Origin: Halichoerus grypus
Taxonomy: Eukaryota; Chordata; Mammalia; Carnivora; Phocidae
NCBI RefSeq assembly: GCF_964656455.1
Contig: NC_135726.1
Coordinates: 21,463,168-21,527,167 of the forward strand
Length of the DNA: 64,000 bases
Reading direction: 5' to 3'
The notes beneath the pieces are model-generated. The model made no database searches, was not told where the DNA came from, and saw nothing but the letters and a program-made list of their open reading frames with translations. Below, one piece after another: positions 47,784-60,159 of this stretch. Every line of letters begins with the position of its first letter. The first letter of the stretch is position 1. Both the position numbers and the translations under genes were made by a program.

Positions 47784-47964
47784 GTAATACTCTGTGCTGG
47801 TAACATGGGTGCTGAACGAATGAATATATGAATCAATAAGTAGATTAGGATTTGACTCCTTTTCAGAAAGGAATAATATATGTGATAACGGAGAAGCAAA
47901 AATGTTGTATAAATTCTCATTTCAAAGGATTTGTATCATATAACGTAAAGCAACTTAGATGATC

Positions 47965-48065
47965 ACCTGGTTCAGTTCCCTCATGTATGGAGAAAAATAC
48001 TGAGTCCAAGAGAGATCTAATATTCTGTCAAAAGTCACATAGCTTGTGGGAGAATCAAGCTCCTT
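47965..48065 (-). repeat. MIR fragment, antisense
   Basis: 'cacctggttcagttccctcatg', 'aatactgagtccaagagaga' and caaaagtcacatagcttgtg are in antisense MIR order. Confidence 0.5.
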
Positions 48066-48639
48066 TGGATTTCATTATGTAACGGTCCAAATACCCACAT
48101 GCATGCCAGGATGTATAATGTGTTTATCTCACAATTGTAGAAGTAGTTCATAATATAAACACTATATGTATTATACTATAAATAATATACATAAGTACTA
48201 TATATAGTATTATATATATGTGTATATATTATATATAGACATCTTATGGGAATCCATATAAAATCCTCTAAATGTGTAATAGTCATGGAAAGAAAGATTA
48301 ATATATATCTGTCCAAATTTGTAAAGTTTGCTTTTAAAATAACAATAGTACTATTTATGAAACATTACATGTTGAGAAAAAAATGAACAAAATATAGGAA
48401 AATAATCTGTTTCACCATCGTGCTAACAACACTGTTCGTCTCCCAAGCAAACCTGCCCCTTTCCTCTGAGGGAGCCCATGAGCGTCTGATAGGATAACTG
48501 CTGATGAGCATTTTGCAATGTATTGTTTTTAGCTGATTTCTTTGAATCAACAACTTCATGATTATTGGAACTAAGTTGTCCATTGTAATTGCCTTAATGG
48601 TTGGGCTTATGTTCTTATCAACAGACATTTGGCGAAAAA
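48066..48639. other. No recognised gene; AT-rich with TATA runs
   Basis: TA-rich, partly palindromic stretch at 48165-48240. Nothing else. Confidence 0.45.
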
Positions 48640-48651
48640 AATAGAGAAATG

Positions 48652-48846
48652 GTTTTTTTTGTTTTTTTTTTTGTTGTTTTTTTTGACAGAGAGAGAGCAC
48701 AAGTAGGCAGAGTGGTAGACAGAGGGAGAAGGAGAAGCAGACTCTCCGCTGAGCAGGGAGCCCGATGTGGGGCTCGATCCCAGGACTCCGGGATCATGAC
48801 CTGAGCCGAAGGCAGACACTTAACGACTGAGCCACCCAGGCGCCCC
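48652..48846 (-). mobile_element. Can-SINE, antisense
   Basis: T/G run (interrupted A-tail), GA repeat, near-consensus body, head complement ctgagccacccaggcgcccc. Duplication aatagagaaatg exact at 48640-48651 and 48847-48858. The 'aaagattttattta' block is shortened. Young. Confidence 0.96.
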
Positions 48847-48974
48847 AATAGAGAAATGTTTTTGACAGTACCAGTAGAGAAGAAACACCCTATCCTATCT
48901 TCCCCTTCCTTCTGATCTCCAGTCCTTGTTAAGAGGAACCTGTTAGGCCCAAATATAGCTGCCCAAATTGCTTG

Positions 48975-49420
48975 ATTCATTCATTCTTTCATACACTTAT
49001 TCCATAAATTCTCATTAAATGCTTTTTTTGTGTTTAAGGCACTGGGGATACTACAGTTAATAAAGTTTCATGCCAGTCCTCATGGAGTTTGCAATCTAAC
49101 TGACAATGTAGACAAGTATCCAGTCACTGCTGATTAACGAACACCATCACAATGTACTTTGAGAGCACGTATAAAAGACATTTAAGCCAGAATTGGAAGA
49201 CTATGGAACGCTTCTCAAAGAAAATGCATTAAAGCTGACACTTGGAGTAGGAATGAGTAATGTAAAGGGTGTCCCAGGCAGAAGGATCAGCATGGAATGA
49301 AGACTAGAAACAGAAAGGACACAGGGAATTTCAGAAAACTAAAAGGAGAGGAGGGTAAGACAGAGGAAGTTGTGAGACATATGGTTGGAGAGGTAATAGG
49401 AATTCAATTTAAAAAAACAC
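48975..49420. repeat. Ancient interspersed repeat, copy 3 of 3 (best preserved)
   Basis: L2-like end ('cattcattctttcatacactta'), aaggcactggggatactaca, 'cagtcctcatggagtttgcaat', 'gaacaccatcacaatgtactttg', 'aaagctgacacttggagtagg', 'gtcccaggcagaaggatcagc', 'gttggagaggtaataggaa'. A common mammalian repeat by eye; exact name not certain. Confidence 0.55.
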
Positions 49421-49460
49421 ATTTTTAAGACATATTAAGGCCTCAGATTGTGACTTTATT

Positions 49461-49580
49461 GATGTGTGTACATCATATATGTGCACATATACATGCAGAC
49501 ACACACACATATATGCATCCACGTATACGTGTGTGTGTCTGTGTGTTAGAATATGTATGAGAGAGAACTCGTGTGTGTAT
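49461..49580. repeat. Alternating purine-pyrimidine region
   Basis: Runs of TG, CA, TATA and TACGTG (gtacatcatatatgtgcaca; acgtatacgtgtgtgtgtct) give nearly 120 bases of alternating purine-pyrimidine, a Z-DNA-favouring pattern. Confidence 0.75.
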
Positions 49581-50264
49581 AGCACCCGCCAGCTAATTAG
49601 CACTTAGATATATAGAAGCTCAATAATCAATTTCTCATGACAGATTTTACAATCACTTGCAATCATCTCTACCTCTTCATGTAGTAAATCTTCAATTGAG
49701 TCTAAAAACAGTTTTAAAGAATCTATCTTCCACAGTGCCTTCTGGATAGCCCATTAAATATATTTCAGATGCACTTTTTCACATTTAATCTTGAGAGAAA
49801 CTGGCAAAATGGAGAATCAAGTGAAGACTACAATTATTGCTCATGAACTTTTGATAATATTGTCTGCAAATGTCTGTTCACATTCATATATAAGCACAAG
49901 CCTGCCAAAATATAGAGACATATTTTTTTCTTCCATTTCAAAATTCCATTATTCAATGTAGATTTCTGAGGTCTGATTAACAATGACAGCGTTTTGGAGG
50001 GCATGCTTGTCTAATGTGATTGCAATTCCAGGAGTTGGAAGGCTCTTTGTTTCAACAACAATTATTTATGGAGAAATGCTTTCTTAGAATCAGACAGCAT
50101 AAAGGGTGTGTTTTCTGGGAGGACATATAAAGATAATTTCACTCTGAATTAATTAATTCAGTTTGTGTTTCTCTGTGCCACAGAAATGAACAAAACTATC
50201 CCCCAATGTAGAAGATGGTGAGATGCAAATAGGAAGAGAAATTTATGTTTCTGTAGTGCATTAA
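49581..50264. other. No recognised gene; unique DNA
   Basis: No repeat or frame assignable. Composition is balanced, not simple sequence. Confidence 0.45.
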
Positions 50265-50460
50265 TTTTAAACAGACACCACAGCTGACCCTCACAAAGTC
50301 TATTAGGGAAGGACTCCTCATCCCATTCAGCATATAAGGAAACCATCATTTAAAATAGTGAAGCATTTTACCGAAGACCAGTAGAGAGTAATCTAGATAG
50401 TTGTGGTTAGAACCCACACTATCTGACTCTCAGTCTAGACCTCTATTCACTGATCTGGCT
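50265..50460 (-). repeat. MIR, antisense
   Basis: 'ctgaccctcacaaagtctatta', 'cattcagcatataaggaaacc', 'agaacccacactatctgactc' and tctattcactgatctggctc keep the full antisense MIR order. Confidence 0.65.
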
Positions 50461-52649
50461 CCATGTGTGGGACAGTGTTCTCCGTATCTATTTAACTAAC
50501 TACATAGTTTATTATGTTGTGTTTTTTTTTCCAGAATTGCATAGCACCAAACTTCCCAAATGTACATTCCTCAAATATATTGATTAAGGAGAAAAAGGTT
50601 TTCGATTCTCTTACGTAATATTATAAGTGACCACCAAAACCTGGCACAGCTAACTTCATTACACCTTATGTCAACTTTCAACTTTGCTTCAGATCACATG
50701 CTGAAGGCCTAAGTAATGTGGGAGAAGAGTAATATTCCAAGTCACAACACATCTGAATGCATTCTAACGACTCACTGACAGTAGCACTGCTCAATTACGA
50801 TTTCTCGATCCTCAGTGTTCACTAATGTGATAGATTGTGCTAAAAATGAAATTAATACATCAATTATAAAGCCTGTATCAGGACTTGAATTATTCTGTGA
50901 AAATTTGAAATTAATAATAATATAAAAAATTATAGAGCAAATTTATGGAAACTATTTTGGTCTACTTTATGCTAAAATACCTTGTCAAGGAAAGATTTTT
51001 CACTCTATGACAAATTATATGCAAATTTGTTATTATTCTGCTTTACTCTTTATTGTATATATCTTGTTTGTTCTTATAACAATGGTTTTCCTTATGTGGT
51101 TATTTATTTTTTAATTGATTTCTCTTTCTTTTCTATGTAATGCATAAATTGAACTTATTCTGTAAAAAGAACTGATAGCCAAATATGCATCTAAGAGGTA
51201 ATAAAAAAAATTACAGTCACATTTTCTTGCACACCTAAGAAAGAAGAAATTTCAAAATGTCACCCAATACTGGTGATGTTATAGACTAGTATACTCATCC
51301 ATCACCTATGTCACTTAAACTATTATACTCTTTTGTAAAGCAATATTGTAGTTTACGGTAAGAGCTATAATGGTATTTTTAATTATCAATCAACTTATTC
51401 TTCTAGTTTAATTTATCTAAATATATAATTCAACAAAAGTAGAAACTACTCAATGAAGTGCTTATTATATTATTATGAATAATATAAAAGAAGAAAACAC
51501 TGAAAATAATATATTACATAATGAGAAAATGGTTTAATAAATTATATATATTAAAATGCTGGAATATATTCCAGTCATTATAGAAAGAGGACTATTAATT
51601 CTGGAGATGCCTGGGTTGTTAGTGAGTAGATTAAGGATTGGCAAGAACTGGTCTGCTGGTGTCCAGTTGTATGGTCAAGAGTATCTCAGAGGTGGAGAGC
51701 TTTTGAAGAAAATGTGAGCTCATATTTGATAAGTAGCTCTAAAGTTACAACAAGTCATACATAGTGAGTGCTCCGTGATTAGATTTCCAGGAATGTTTTG
51801 TGGGACCTTAGGGAATAAGTAAGAGAGCATTGATGAAGAAGAATTAGAGTCAGCAGGATGATAGGTCAGAGGAGTCCCACAGTCTAAAGTGGAAGGAGAG
51901 CTGGGACCATTCTGGAAAAAAGAACCATGGCAAGGTACCAAAGAAGCCACCATAGACCAGACTAGGATGCATTCAGAGAACAAGAAACCAGAAGGGAAGC
52001 ACCCTGTCACCATGCCCTTGTTACAGAACCTGCATTCATGAAAAATGTGTGAGAGAAGTGTTTGTCATAAAACATTTGGTTAAAAAAAGGCAAATACACA
52101 GTTCAAACTGACCTAAGAAAGGAAAAAAAAAACCTGAAAGTTCAAAGGCATGCTGACTGTTTAACACAGGGTAAAATTGTGTCTGCCTTCATCTTTTGGT
52201 TCTGATTTTCTGTTTTAGTTTTATTCTCAGGCAAGCTCTACCTTCACTCTTGTAAGACAGCCACCAACAGGTCCAGGCTTACAACCTCCCAGCTAGACAA
52301 TATTAGTGGAAAGAGAGGGTCTTTTTCTTGGCTATTAAAAAATAAGAATAAAAAAAATTAAATCTTGATAATTAGATATATTCACCTGACTTTGTTCAAA
52401 TCTCTTTCTTGAAGTAAGTATAATGATTAAATAATTGGAATACCTTATAAGCTTGAACTTTGTCACATTATCACCTCTGGAATTGAGGTTGGTGGCAACC
52501 TTAGCTGTAATATGTGAGTAGAGGAACGTTTCTGAAGAGCAAGTTGAAATCACCTCAGTGATGTCAGATGAGAGGTGTTCCCATCTAGTCTGTATAGGGA
52601 ATGCATGGTAATCATAGCAGATTTTAATAAGTGGACTATTTGAAGATAT
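50461..52649. other. No recognised gene; 2.2 kb of unique DNA
   Basis: AT-rich to 51590, then a purine-rich GC-balanced part (51590-52020) I could not assign. The 97- and 120-codon minus frames (51720-52013, 52335-52697) show no known domain. Confidence 0.4.
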
Positions 52650-52895
52650 GTGGATAGAGATTCTGAAAACCAGCTCGGGGTGATTCAAGACCCTCAATGC
52701 TAATAAGACTCCTATAAGAGCATGTTTATCAGACCTTTGGCCTTGGATTGGAACTACACTATTTCCAGCTTGCTCACTGTAGAGTTTGAGAATTTTCAGC
52801 CTCCAATATCATGTGAACCAATTCCCTACAATAAACCTCTTTCTATATAGATATATCCTGTTGGTTCTGTTTCTCTGGAGATCTGTAATACAATT
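52650..52895 (+). mobile_element. LTR-like 3' end (MaLR/ERVL type), sense
   Basis: 'ggattggaactacactatttcc', 'agcctccaatatcatgtgaacc', aattccctacaataaacctc, 'tcctgttggttctgtttctctgg' is a well-known 3' end of an old mammalian retrovirus-like LTR. The family is remembered only in general. Confidence 0.45.
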
Positions 52896-53219
52896 ATATA
52901 TGCAAAGACTCCATCTACATAAATCCTAGCCACATGAGTTCAAGGCCAATGGCTTAAACATATGTCACTTATATGTTTATAAATCATATGTCTAGGCATG
53001 TGGACATTATGAGTAATTTTCTGGGTCCTTGCTCTTTTTTAGCACCATTTGTTTGTTTAGTCTCTCTTCTTAAACGGACAATGTGAGTTTGGTTAAATAA
53101 TACCTATAGCAAGTCCAGTACAGAGGAACCGGAATAATTGCTATTTGTGAGCTTGATGTAAAAATATTAAAATGGAGAATTACTTCCTTCAAGACATTTC
53201 CTAATGTCTTTTTTTTACA
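52896..53219. other. No recognised feature
   Basis: Short AT-rich interval without assignable repeat or frame. Confidence 0.45.
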
Positions 53220-54326
53220 TTTTAGTTTGCTTCATTTGAGCTTTATTAATATGCTATGATACAGTGTAACCTCATGGGACTTCTTTTTTTGACTATTACA
53301 AAACTAAATTTTGTCTGTATTGTTTTTTTACAGTTCAGTTATTTTTTGTGGTTGTATAATACTCCATTTATGATTTTCTCCCCCCGCCCTCCCAGCTCCT
53401 GACAAGGCTATTATCACAATTCTCCTGTAGGTTTCCTGGTGCATATGTCAGAATTTATCTAAGGTGTTTACCTAAGAATTTCATTGTTTGGTCATAAATT
53501 ATGCAAATGCTAAAATTGTGAAATAATGCAAAACTATTTCTAAAAATGATTATATTATTTTGCACTCTTCTTTATCCATACCTTTTTCAGCACTCAGTAT
53601 TATCAAATTTCCAGTTTTTACTGATCTACTGAGTGTGAAAGTGATTGTGAAAGTGAAAGTTTCCTCATATCTAATAAGGTTGAGTGACTATCCTTATTTG
53701 AAAAGGATTCCCTTTCCTTGTGAAAGAGATACCTATTCATGATTTTTGTCATTTTTTTAAATAAAAAAAGGCTGTTTTTCTTATTGATTTATTATTGCTC
53801 TTTATATATCCTAGACATTATTTATTAATTACATATGCTGCAATTATTTCTCTCATTTATTGGCTTCCTTTTTCACTTTATGGTATCTTTTGATGAACAT
53901 AATTACTTAATTTTAATCTGATAAAATGTTTGAAACATCAGTTCTGCGTTAATGTTTCACATGAATTACTTAGGTAACCTCTCCTTTCCTAGAGACAAAT
54001 AGGTATTCTCCTATATTTTCTTCTAGAAGTTGTAAGGATTTGGGTTTCACACTTAAGTTCTTATTCCATTTGGAGAATATATATATTGTGTGTGTGTTTT
54101 ATGACATAGAGATCCATTTTAATTTTAAAATATGTATTCCTAACACTGTTTATCACATGATACCCCCTATATGCAACGATTTGCATACTACATAGATAGA
54201 CTCATTAAGTTTGCATATACCTTGAGTCAGTTTCTATAATATCTATTATCTTGCATGGGTCACTTTATCTACCCCTGTGTCAGTACCATACAATAACCTG
54301 TGCTTCTTCTATGCTTAAGCTTTTTT

Positions 54327-54942
54327 TTTTTAATGCTCAAGTACTTTTAATTTAATTAATTGATTTTTTATTTTTTCTTCCATTTTTTAAATTTAAATTC
54401 AATTAATTAACATATAGTGGATTATTAGTTTCAGAGGTAGAGTTCAGTGATTGATCAGTCTTATATAATACCCAGTGCTCAGTACATCACATGCCCTCCT
54501 TAATATCCATCACCTATTAGCCCCCACCCCTCTCCCCTCCATCAATCCTCAGTTTGTTTCCTATGATTGAGTTTCTTTTCTTTTTTTTTTTTTAAGATTT
54601 TATTTATTTATTTGACAGAGAGAGAGAGAGTGAGAGCAGGAACACAAGCAGGGTGAGTGGGAGAGGGAGAAGCAGGCTTCCCGCCGAGCAGGGAGCCCGA
54701 TGCGGGGCTTGATCCCAGGATCCTGGGATCATGACCTGAGCCGAAGGCAGACACTTAACGACTGAGCCACCCAGGCGCCCCATATGATTAAGAGTTTCTT
54801 ATGGTTTATCTCCCTGTCTGATTTCATCTTGTTTTATTTCCCTCCCTTCCCCTATGATCCTCTGTTTTGTTTCTTAAATTCCGTATATGAGTGAGATCAT
54901 ATGATAATTGTCTTTCTCTGATTGGCTTATTTCACTTATATT
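54327..54942 (-). mobile_element. 5'-truncated carnivore L1, antisense, inside the L1M
   Basis: 3' UTR at left (aacatatagtggattattag, 'cagtgattgatcagtcttata') and the last part of ORF2 at right ('tatgagtgagatcatatgata'). Duplication cttaagctttttt exact at 54314-54326 and 54943-54955. Itself split by a SINE. Confidence 0.88.
54578..54781 (-). mobile_element. Can-SINE, antisense, inside the nested L1
   Basis: T-run, GA repeat, body with CpGs (cttcccgccgagcagggagc), head complement ctgagccacccaggcgcccc. Duplication tatgattgagtttctt (54562-54577) and a slightly longer form after 54782. Third level of nesting. Confidence 0.95.
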
Positions 54943-55230
54943 CTTAAGCTTTTTTATATAAAATTGCCAATCACCTTCTCAAATTCCTTAAAAAAATCCC
55001 CTAGGCTTTAGGTTTAATTGCATTAAACCTATGGATCAATTTGGTGACACTTTCCATTGGTATGATACTAAATCATTTGTTCAGGAATATGCGTAACTCT
55101 TTATTAAAAATACATACTGCTTTTCTTTATTCTGATATCAACAATGCCCACTACTATGACTGGCACATGATATTTGCATATAAATATTTTCAAATGTATA
55201 GTTTGAAGATATTAATTGAAACTCAGGACT

Positions 55231-56459
55231 GATATTACTTTAAGGAAGAAATGTTAAACCACTAGCTGATTTAAAAATTCTCTTCGCAACATCCCATCAA
55301 ATGGTTTTCTTGTCTCTACTTGACACCATCATTGACAGGATGCTTACTACCCGCTGAGGATGTTTCTAAAGAAAAAAATGTTCAAAAAATTAGTTTCTTA
55401 CTTTGTTCTGAAATTACCCATTAAGTCTGGCTTTTTTATAAAATTTCAAGTAATCCCTTTTAGATTTTCTTTTAACTAGCTCAGTTTTACTTTTAGCTGA
55501 CATTTCCTATAACTTCTTAACAACCACAGATTTGATGTTTCTTATTCTTTATAATTCATAGAAACCTCTTATTTGGAGCAGAAAGCACCTCTTATCAAAA
55601 GTCTCAGTATAAGTTCATGTGTCCACCTTCCTCCTTTGTTTTATCACCATTCATTAATGACATTCTGAGACCATCTTATAATCTTTATATGTTTCATCTT
55701 CCATGTTTTATGATATACAGAGCCATGTTATAGACCCATCAAATCTCTCCATTTATGTGACTCTGTATTATAAGTTCATTGTCATTTGTTCATATTTAAA
55801 TAAGCCATTCTTTCCTACATTCTTTATTATTTTTAAGTCTATCACAGTCTCCACTATGTCTTTCCTTTTTCTCTGGTAACAAGATTACTTCTAATTTCTC
55901 AACATATACATGTCTACAACTGAGGATATGCTCACTATTTTATCTGTGCCATAGAAGACTTTCCCAAGGTTACTGACAATTTTAATTAATCAGATGGGTG
56001 AGGTTGAAGGCTACTTTTGAATCCCAAGCTTCCTTCACTCAAAACAAAACAAAACAAAAAAACGTAGAATGAGAATAGCTTTTAAATAAATTTAGATGGA
56101 GAACTTGAGACCACAGGATGCCAGTTCATATTTCATTTGCTTAAAAAAGTATTTCAGCTTATTCAAAGAGTGTTCTGAGTAAGGGCAGGAGGAACTCTTA
56201 AGACTTCCTCTATTTCCCATCCTTATAAATATGCTGATCACAGTGTAGATGTTCAATATATGTTTATCAAAGACATTTACTCATACAAGACTCAAGTCTG
56301 ATATTTCTTTTATTACAAGAATTATAAATGCTAAAAAATGCAAATGGCAAATAAAAAGGCTTCATTATTTTTATTGCAGTCAGTTGATTTTTAATAAAAA
56401 GGAAAATTACTGCATGAGAGGATCCAGCTCTATTAGCATACATTTAAACATTTTCCAAT
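55231..56459. other. No recognised gene; AT-rich DNA
   Basis: (AAAAC)n at 56041-56063. Nothing else I can assign. Confidence 0.45.
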
Positions 56460-57100
56460 ATTAGCACTGCATTCCATTGTGACCTGCCCACTGATTCCGA
56501 TCCCATCCAGTAAACTGAGACTTTTACCTTTGCTCTGCTAAGCCTCACGAACACATTCTCTCCAAGCCTCCCTCTCTCTCTCTCTCTGTCTCCTTTTTCA
56601 CATCTAAGTCCTGCACCCTGTGCTGTAATGTTCAGCAGCCGTTCTCATTCCCTTCCCGGTGATTATACCAAGGACAGAAAATGCCCCTAAATTAATCCAT
56701 CACACTGGCACAGATTCTAATGAGTAGGAAATGCCAAAAATGATCCATTATCCCTGCAATTGGAAAATCATAATATCATAGTTCAGCCTGAACAACCAGT
56801 AAAGGAAATCTCTGAAGCATATAGTGAAAGCCGGATGTGGAAAGCAATCTCTGGTCCTGGAGCTGCCTCGGTGGGGCACTAACTGATTTATATGTCCACA
56901 CAGCTATGCCCATCCTCATGTACAGACATTACCCTAGAGTACCTGTGTGTGCTCATCCTGGGTTTTGAAAAACTAGATTATTCTCCCGGAGTTGCGTTTC
57001 AAAGGTCACTTGACCAAAATGCAATGCCACAGTGCCCTCAAGTGGTCTCGTATATTTAGAATAGTTATTTCTTGAGTGGCAGGATTCTTGCTTCGAAAAC
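56460..57100. other. Repeat-free island with CpGs
   Basis: About 640 bases with higher GC than the flanks, several CpGs (ccgttctcattcccttcccg, 'gaaagccggatgtgg', 'tctcccggagttgcgtttc') and no recognisable repeat except a (TC)n at 56562-56588. No long frame. Candidate conserved non-coding sequence; this is inference only. Confidence 0.35.
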
Positions 57101-58419
57101 CATAGATGTTTTTATTTTTTAAGAGAAGGTAAAACATATGAACACTATCGGCGATGACAACAACAACAAGAAATCTTTCTCCACCTACCTATTCTCATTT
57201 TTTTTTTTATTGGTTTCCTTTCTGCATTGTCTCATCTCACTGTTCTCCCCACCCCCCTCCCTCTCTACTAGTGCCAAATCCCTTTAAGCTCTCCTTCCAG
57301 AGGTGACACACCAGCGTTCCACCCAAGGTCTGTGTTGTCAATGTAACAGTCTGACGAGTCAGGGACATTACTTTTTCCACTTCTCCTACTAATGGGGAAA
57401 ATTATATCCGAGATGGCAAGAAGAACAATGTGCTGACCCCTCATATGTAAAAAACCAAATGTGAAGATAATAGAAATCTTTATCATGATCTCTGGTAAAT
57501 TTACACTTTGTGTGTAAGTAAATTCAAGATTTCTCATTTCCAATTCAGGAATATTCATATCAGTTCTGAATTTTACTTTGGACTGTTTGGAGAAAAATAC
57601 AAATACCTTTAAATAATTACTTTATTTGATTAATCAATCTAGCAAATGCATTAATCAATTAAAATTTTTTATTTCATCATACTTTATGTACTTTTTCCCC
57701 CTCAAAAATTAGGCCTCACAGATTTCATTATGAGGGATGTGGAGGCTGTTTCATGCTTGGCACTTATTAAGAAGTAAGAGTTAAAGAGTTACGTGTGCAT
57801 ATTTCTCTTTATTTGAATTTTAAACCATTGTGCAATTCCAATTACATGTGGAACAATCATTTATCAGGGGAATTATTATCAAAGGGAACAATCGTGATGT
57901 CACTGTTAAATGGTAAATAACAGTGAAACAAAGTAAGTTAGGTTAGTATATTTTGTGGCTGTATATAATATATGTAAATTTTATATATAATATAATATGA
58001 CATAATGTACTCATGTAACCCCTTTTGAGAAACAAAAGAAAAACAAAATAAAAGTAATAAAACTGCAGAATATTTACATGGTAGCAACCACAAAAGTGAA
58101 GTTCATGAAAACTGATCTTGACCAAACAGAAGAAAGGGTCCAGGTGGAGATGAGATGAAGGGTGCTTTCAGTATACCCATACTCTGAGTCATGAATTGCT
58201 TAGCTTTTGAGAATTATAATGGGAGTAAAAAATACAAATAGTATACAAAAATTTAAATATTACTCTTAGCCTTTATTTTCTTGGCTATTTTTCCAACAAA
58301 AAGAAGGGATTATTTTTATTCACAAAATATAGAACAGGTTAGAGTTATCCAACATGGTTACCTTTGGAGCTGGGCTGTGAAGACTACCATAGTATGTAGT
58401 AACTCAGAGCAAAAGCTTC
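57101..58419. other. No recognised gene; unique DNA
   Basis: The 96-codon minus frame at 57268-57558 has no known family. A motif-rich stretch at 57811-57915 is discussed in the findings. Confidence 0.45.
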
Positions 58420-58625
58420 AGCCATTGGACAAATTGGTGTAGAATTCATGCTCTGAGATACATTGTCCATGAGATCCTGTCCTGCGATCATGGATGTTGT
58501 TTTTTTAATCTCTCTGAGATTCTTCCTACATAACACATAAATGAGAATACTTAAGAGACCTACATTATAAGGTCATGGCAAGAATTCAAGGACATAATAT
58601 CTGTAATTCTATAAACATTAAAAAG
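58420..58625 (+). repeat. Possible MIR, sense
   Basis: 'cacataaatgagaatactta', 'ttataaggtcatggcaagaattc' and 'aatatctgtaattctataaac' fit a decayed MIR 3' half. Confidence 0.4.
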
Positions 58626-59889
58626 AAAAAAAAAAGCCTTGTATATCTAAGGCACAGTGCTCAGCATTAGTAACTAGCCAACCAGCTTAATTTTAATTTA
58701 ATTTTATTTTCATTATCTATAGACCATTTCAAGCAAAGGAAATGACTTAGCAATACATATATATTGTGGGCCCCATTAAGTAGTTTCCATGATACTTCAA
58801 TCATGGGAACAGGCTGAGGTTCACTTTGCCCACATCCAGGTCAGAGAAAAAAAAAAATTTCTGAGATTTGAATAGTGGAAAAATTATTATTTTAAATGAC
58901 CTTAATTTCCACAATTTATTAATGACTCTCTTGTTTACTTGAGTCTCAGTGCATTCATCTTAAAAATGGGAAAAATAGGAAAAAAGAGCTTTAGGAAACT
59001 CCTGAGGTCATTTCAGTTACTAAAATACTGAATATGTTGGCATGTTTACTATACAATAAAGTATTTTAATATATATTAACATTATAGCAGAAATCTGTCA
59101 TATTACAAAGAAAAAATTAGCTCAAAAATTACAGTATTATGCTAAATACACAATAAGATCCTGAAAATCTCATATTTTCCGTCAACGAAAATAGTAATTA
59201 TAGTAAGGTACAAATCAGAAATCTTAAAAGGTATATATTATATGTGACAGATTCTCCTAATTTTATCAATAAACAGTCCGTGAGTGACATTTGCAAGGAA
59301 CTTCCCTGGATTTTAAAGAGTCATTTGGTCATAGATTTTATTTAATCATATTCTCTACATATGGCAATGTGTCACCAATATACAGTCTTCCCTTCCAGCG
59401 TCCAGCAGTGGATTACAGCAGGTCTCAGTGAAGTATGTTAACACATCACGCTAAAGCGTTCCGGCGCTGGCTTCCCTTGGATCTCTTTAAATGCATCTCC
59501 CACCACTTCTCACTGTGCCCCTACTGCCCAGCCAAATCTCATTCTTTATCCCTGTCTGTTCTTGACGAGACATTTAATGTCTAAGTCATTGTTCCGCTGT
59601 GCTTCCATCTATCCTGCCATGTTCCTGTTTTTATACCTAGCAACATCCCGTTATTTGTAGCACTCTAACTTTTTTTTAGGTTGACTTCCCAGGTCTCCTC
59701 AGTCAGAATTGATTGTTCTTTCCCTTGCCTTCTTGGAGCAATTGGTGCACTTGGCTAACAGCTGTTTTGTTTAGACTTACACAAATTACTTCTCCCATGC
59801 ATTCCATTCATCCGTACATCTATCCACTTATTCCCATCTGGTGCTGAAGAAGGTACTTGCTTTGCAGAACAGTCTAAGGGTTAAAGATT
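58626..59889. other. No recognised gene; unique DNA
   Basis: Includes a small CpG-bearing stretch at 59395-59480 (gctaaagcgttccggcgctg). No repeat or gene assignable. Confidence 0.45.
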
Positions 59890-60125
59890 CAGTCTTTGGA
59901 TTCAGAGAGATATGTCATGGGTTCTTTCTTTCCCACTTACCAATCTGGACAATTTAACTGCTTTAAAGCTCAGTTTACTAATCTGAAGATATGGGCCAAA
60001 GTCAATGTACTGACTTTACAGGGCTTCAGAGAAGATTGATTGAAATGGGCCTAAAACATTTATCTTTATCCCGGAGCCCCGTAAACACTCAATACATGCT
60101 CGTAGCTATTATGTCTATTATTTTT
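59890..60125 (+). repeat. MIR, sense, well preserved
   Basis: 'attcagtctttggattcagag', 'cccacttaccaatctggacaat', 'aaagctcagtttactaatctg', then 'gtaaacactcaatacatgct': complete MIR order. Confidence 0.75.
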
Positions 60126-60159
60126 ACCATTATATCTTTCTATTCTGACTGCCAATTTT

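Larger units (their letters stand above)
53220..55230 (-). mobile_element. Old L1M, antisense, host of a nested L1
   Basis: Antisense landmarks in order: gttgtataatactccattta, 'ggtgcatatgtcagaatttatc', 'tcagcactcagtattatcaaat', 'gctctttatatatcctagac', 'cactgtttatcacatgatac', 'gtgtcagtaccatacaat' and, beyond the nested L1, 'cctatggatcaatttggtgac'. Broken in all frames. Interrupted by 54327-54942. Confidence 0.75.
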
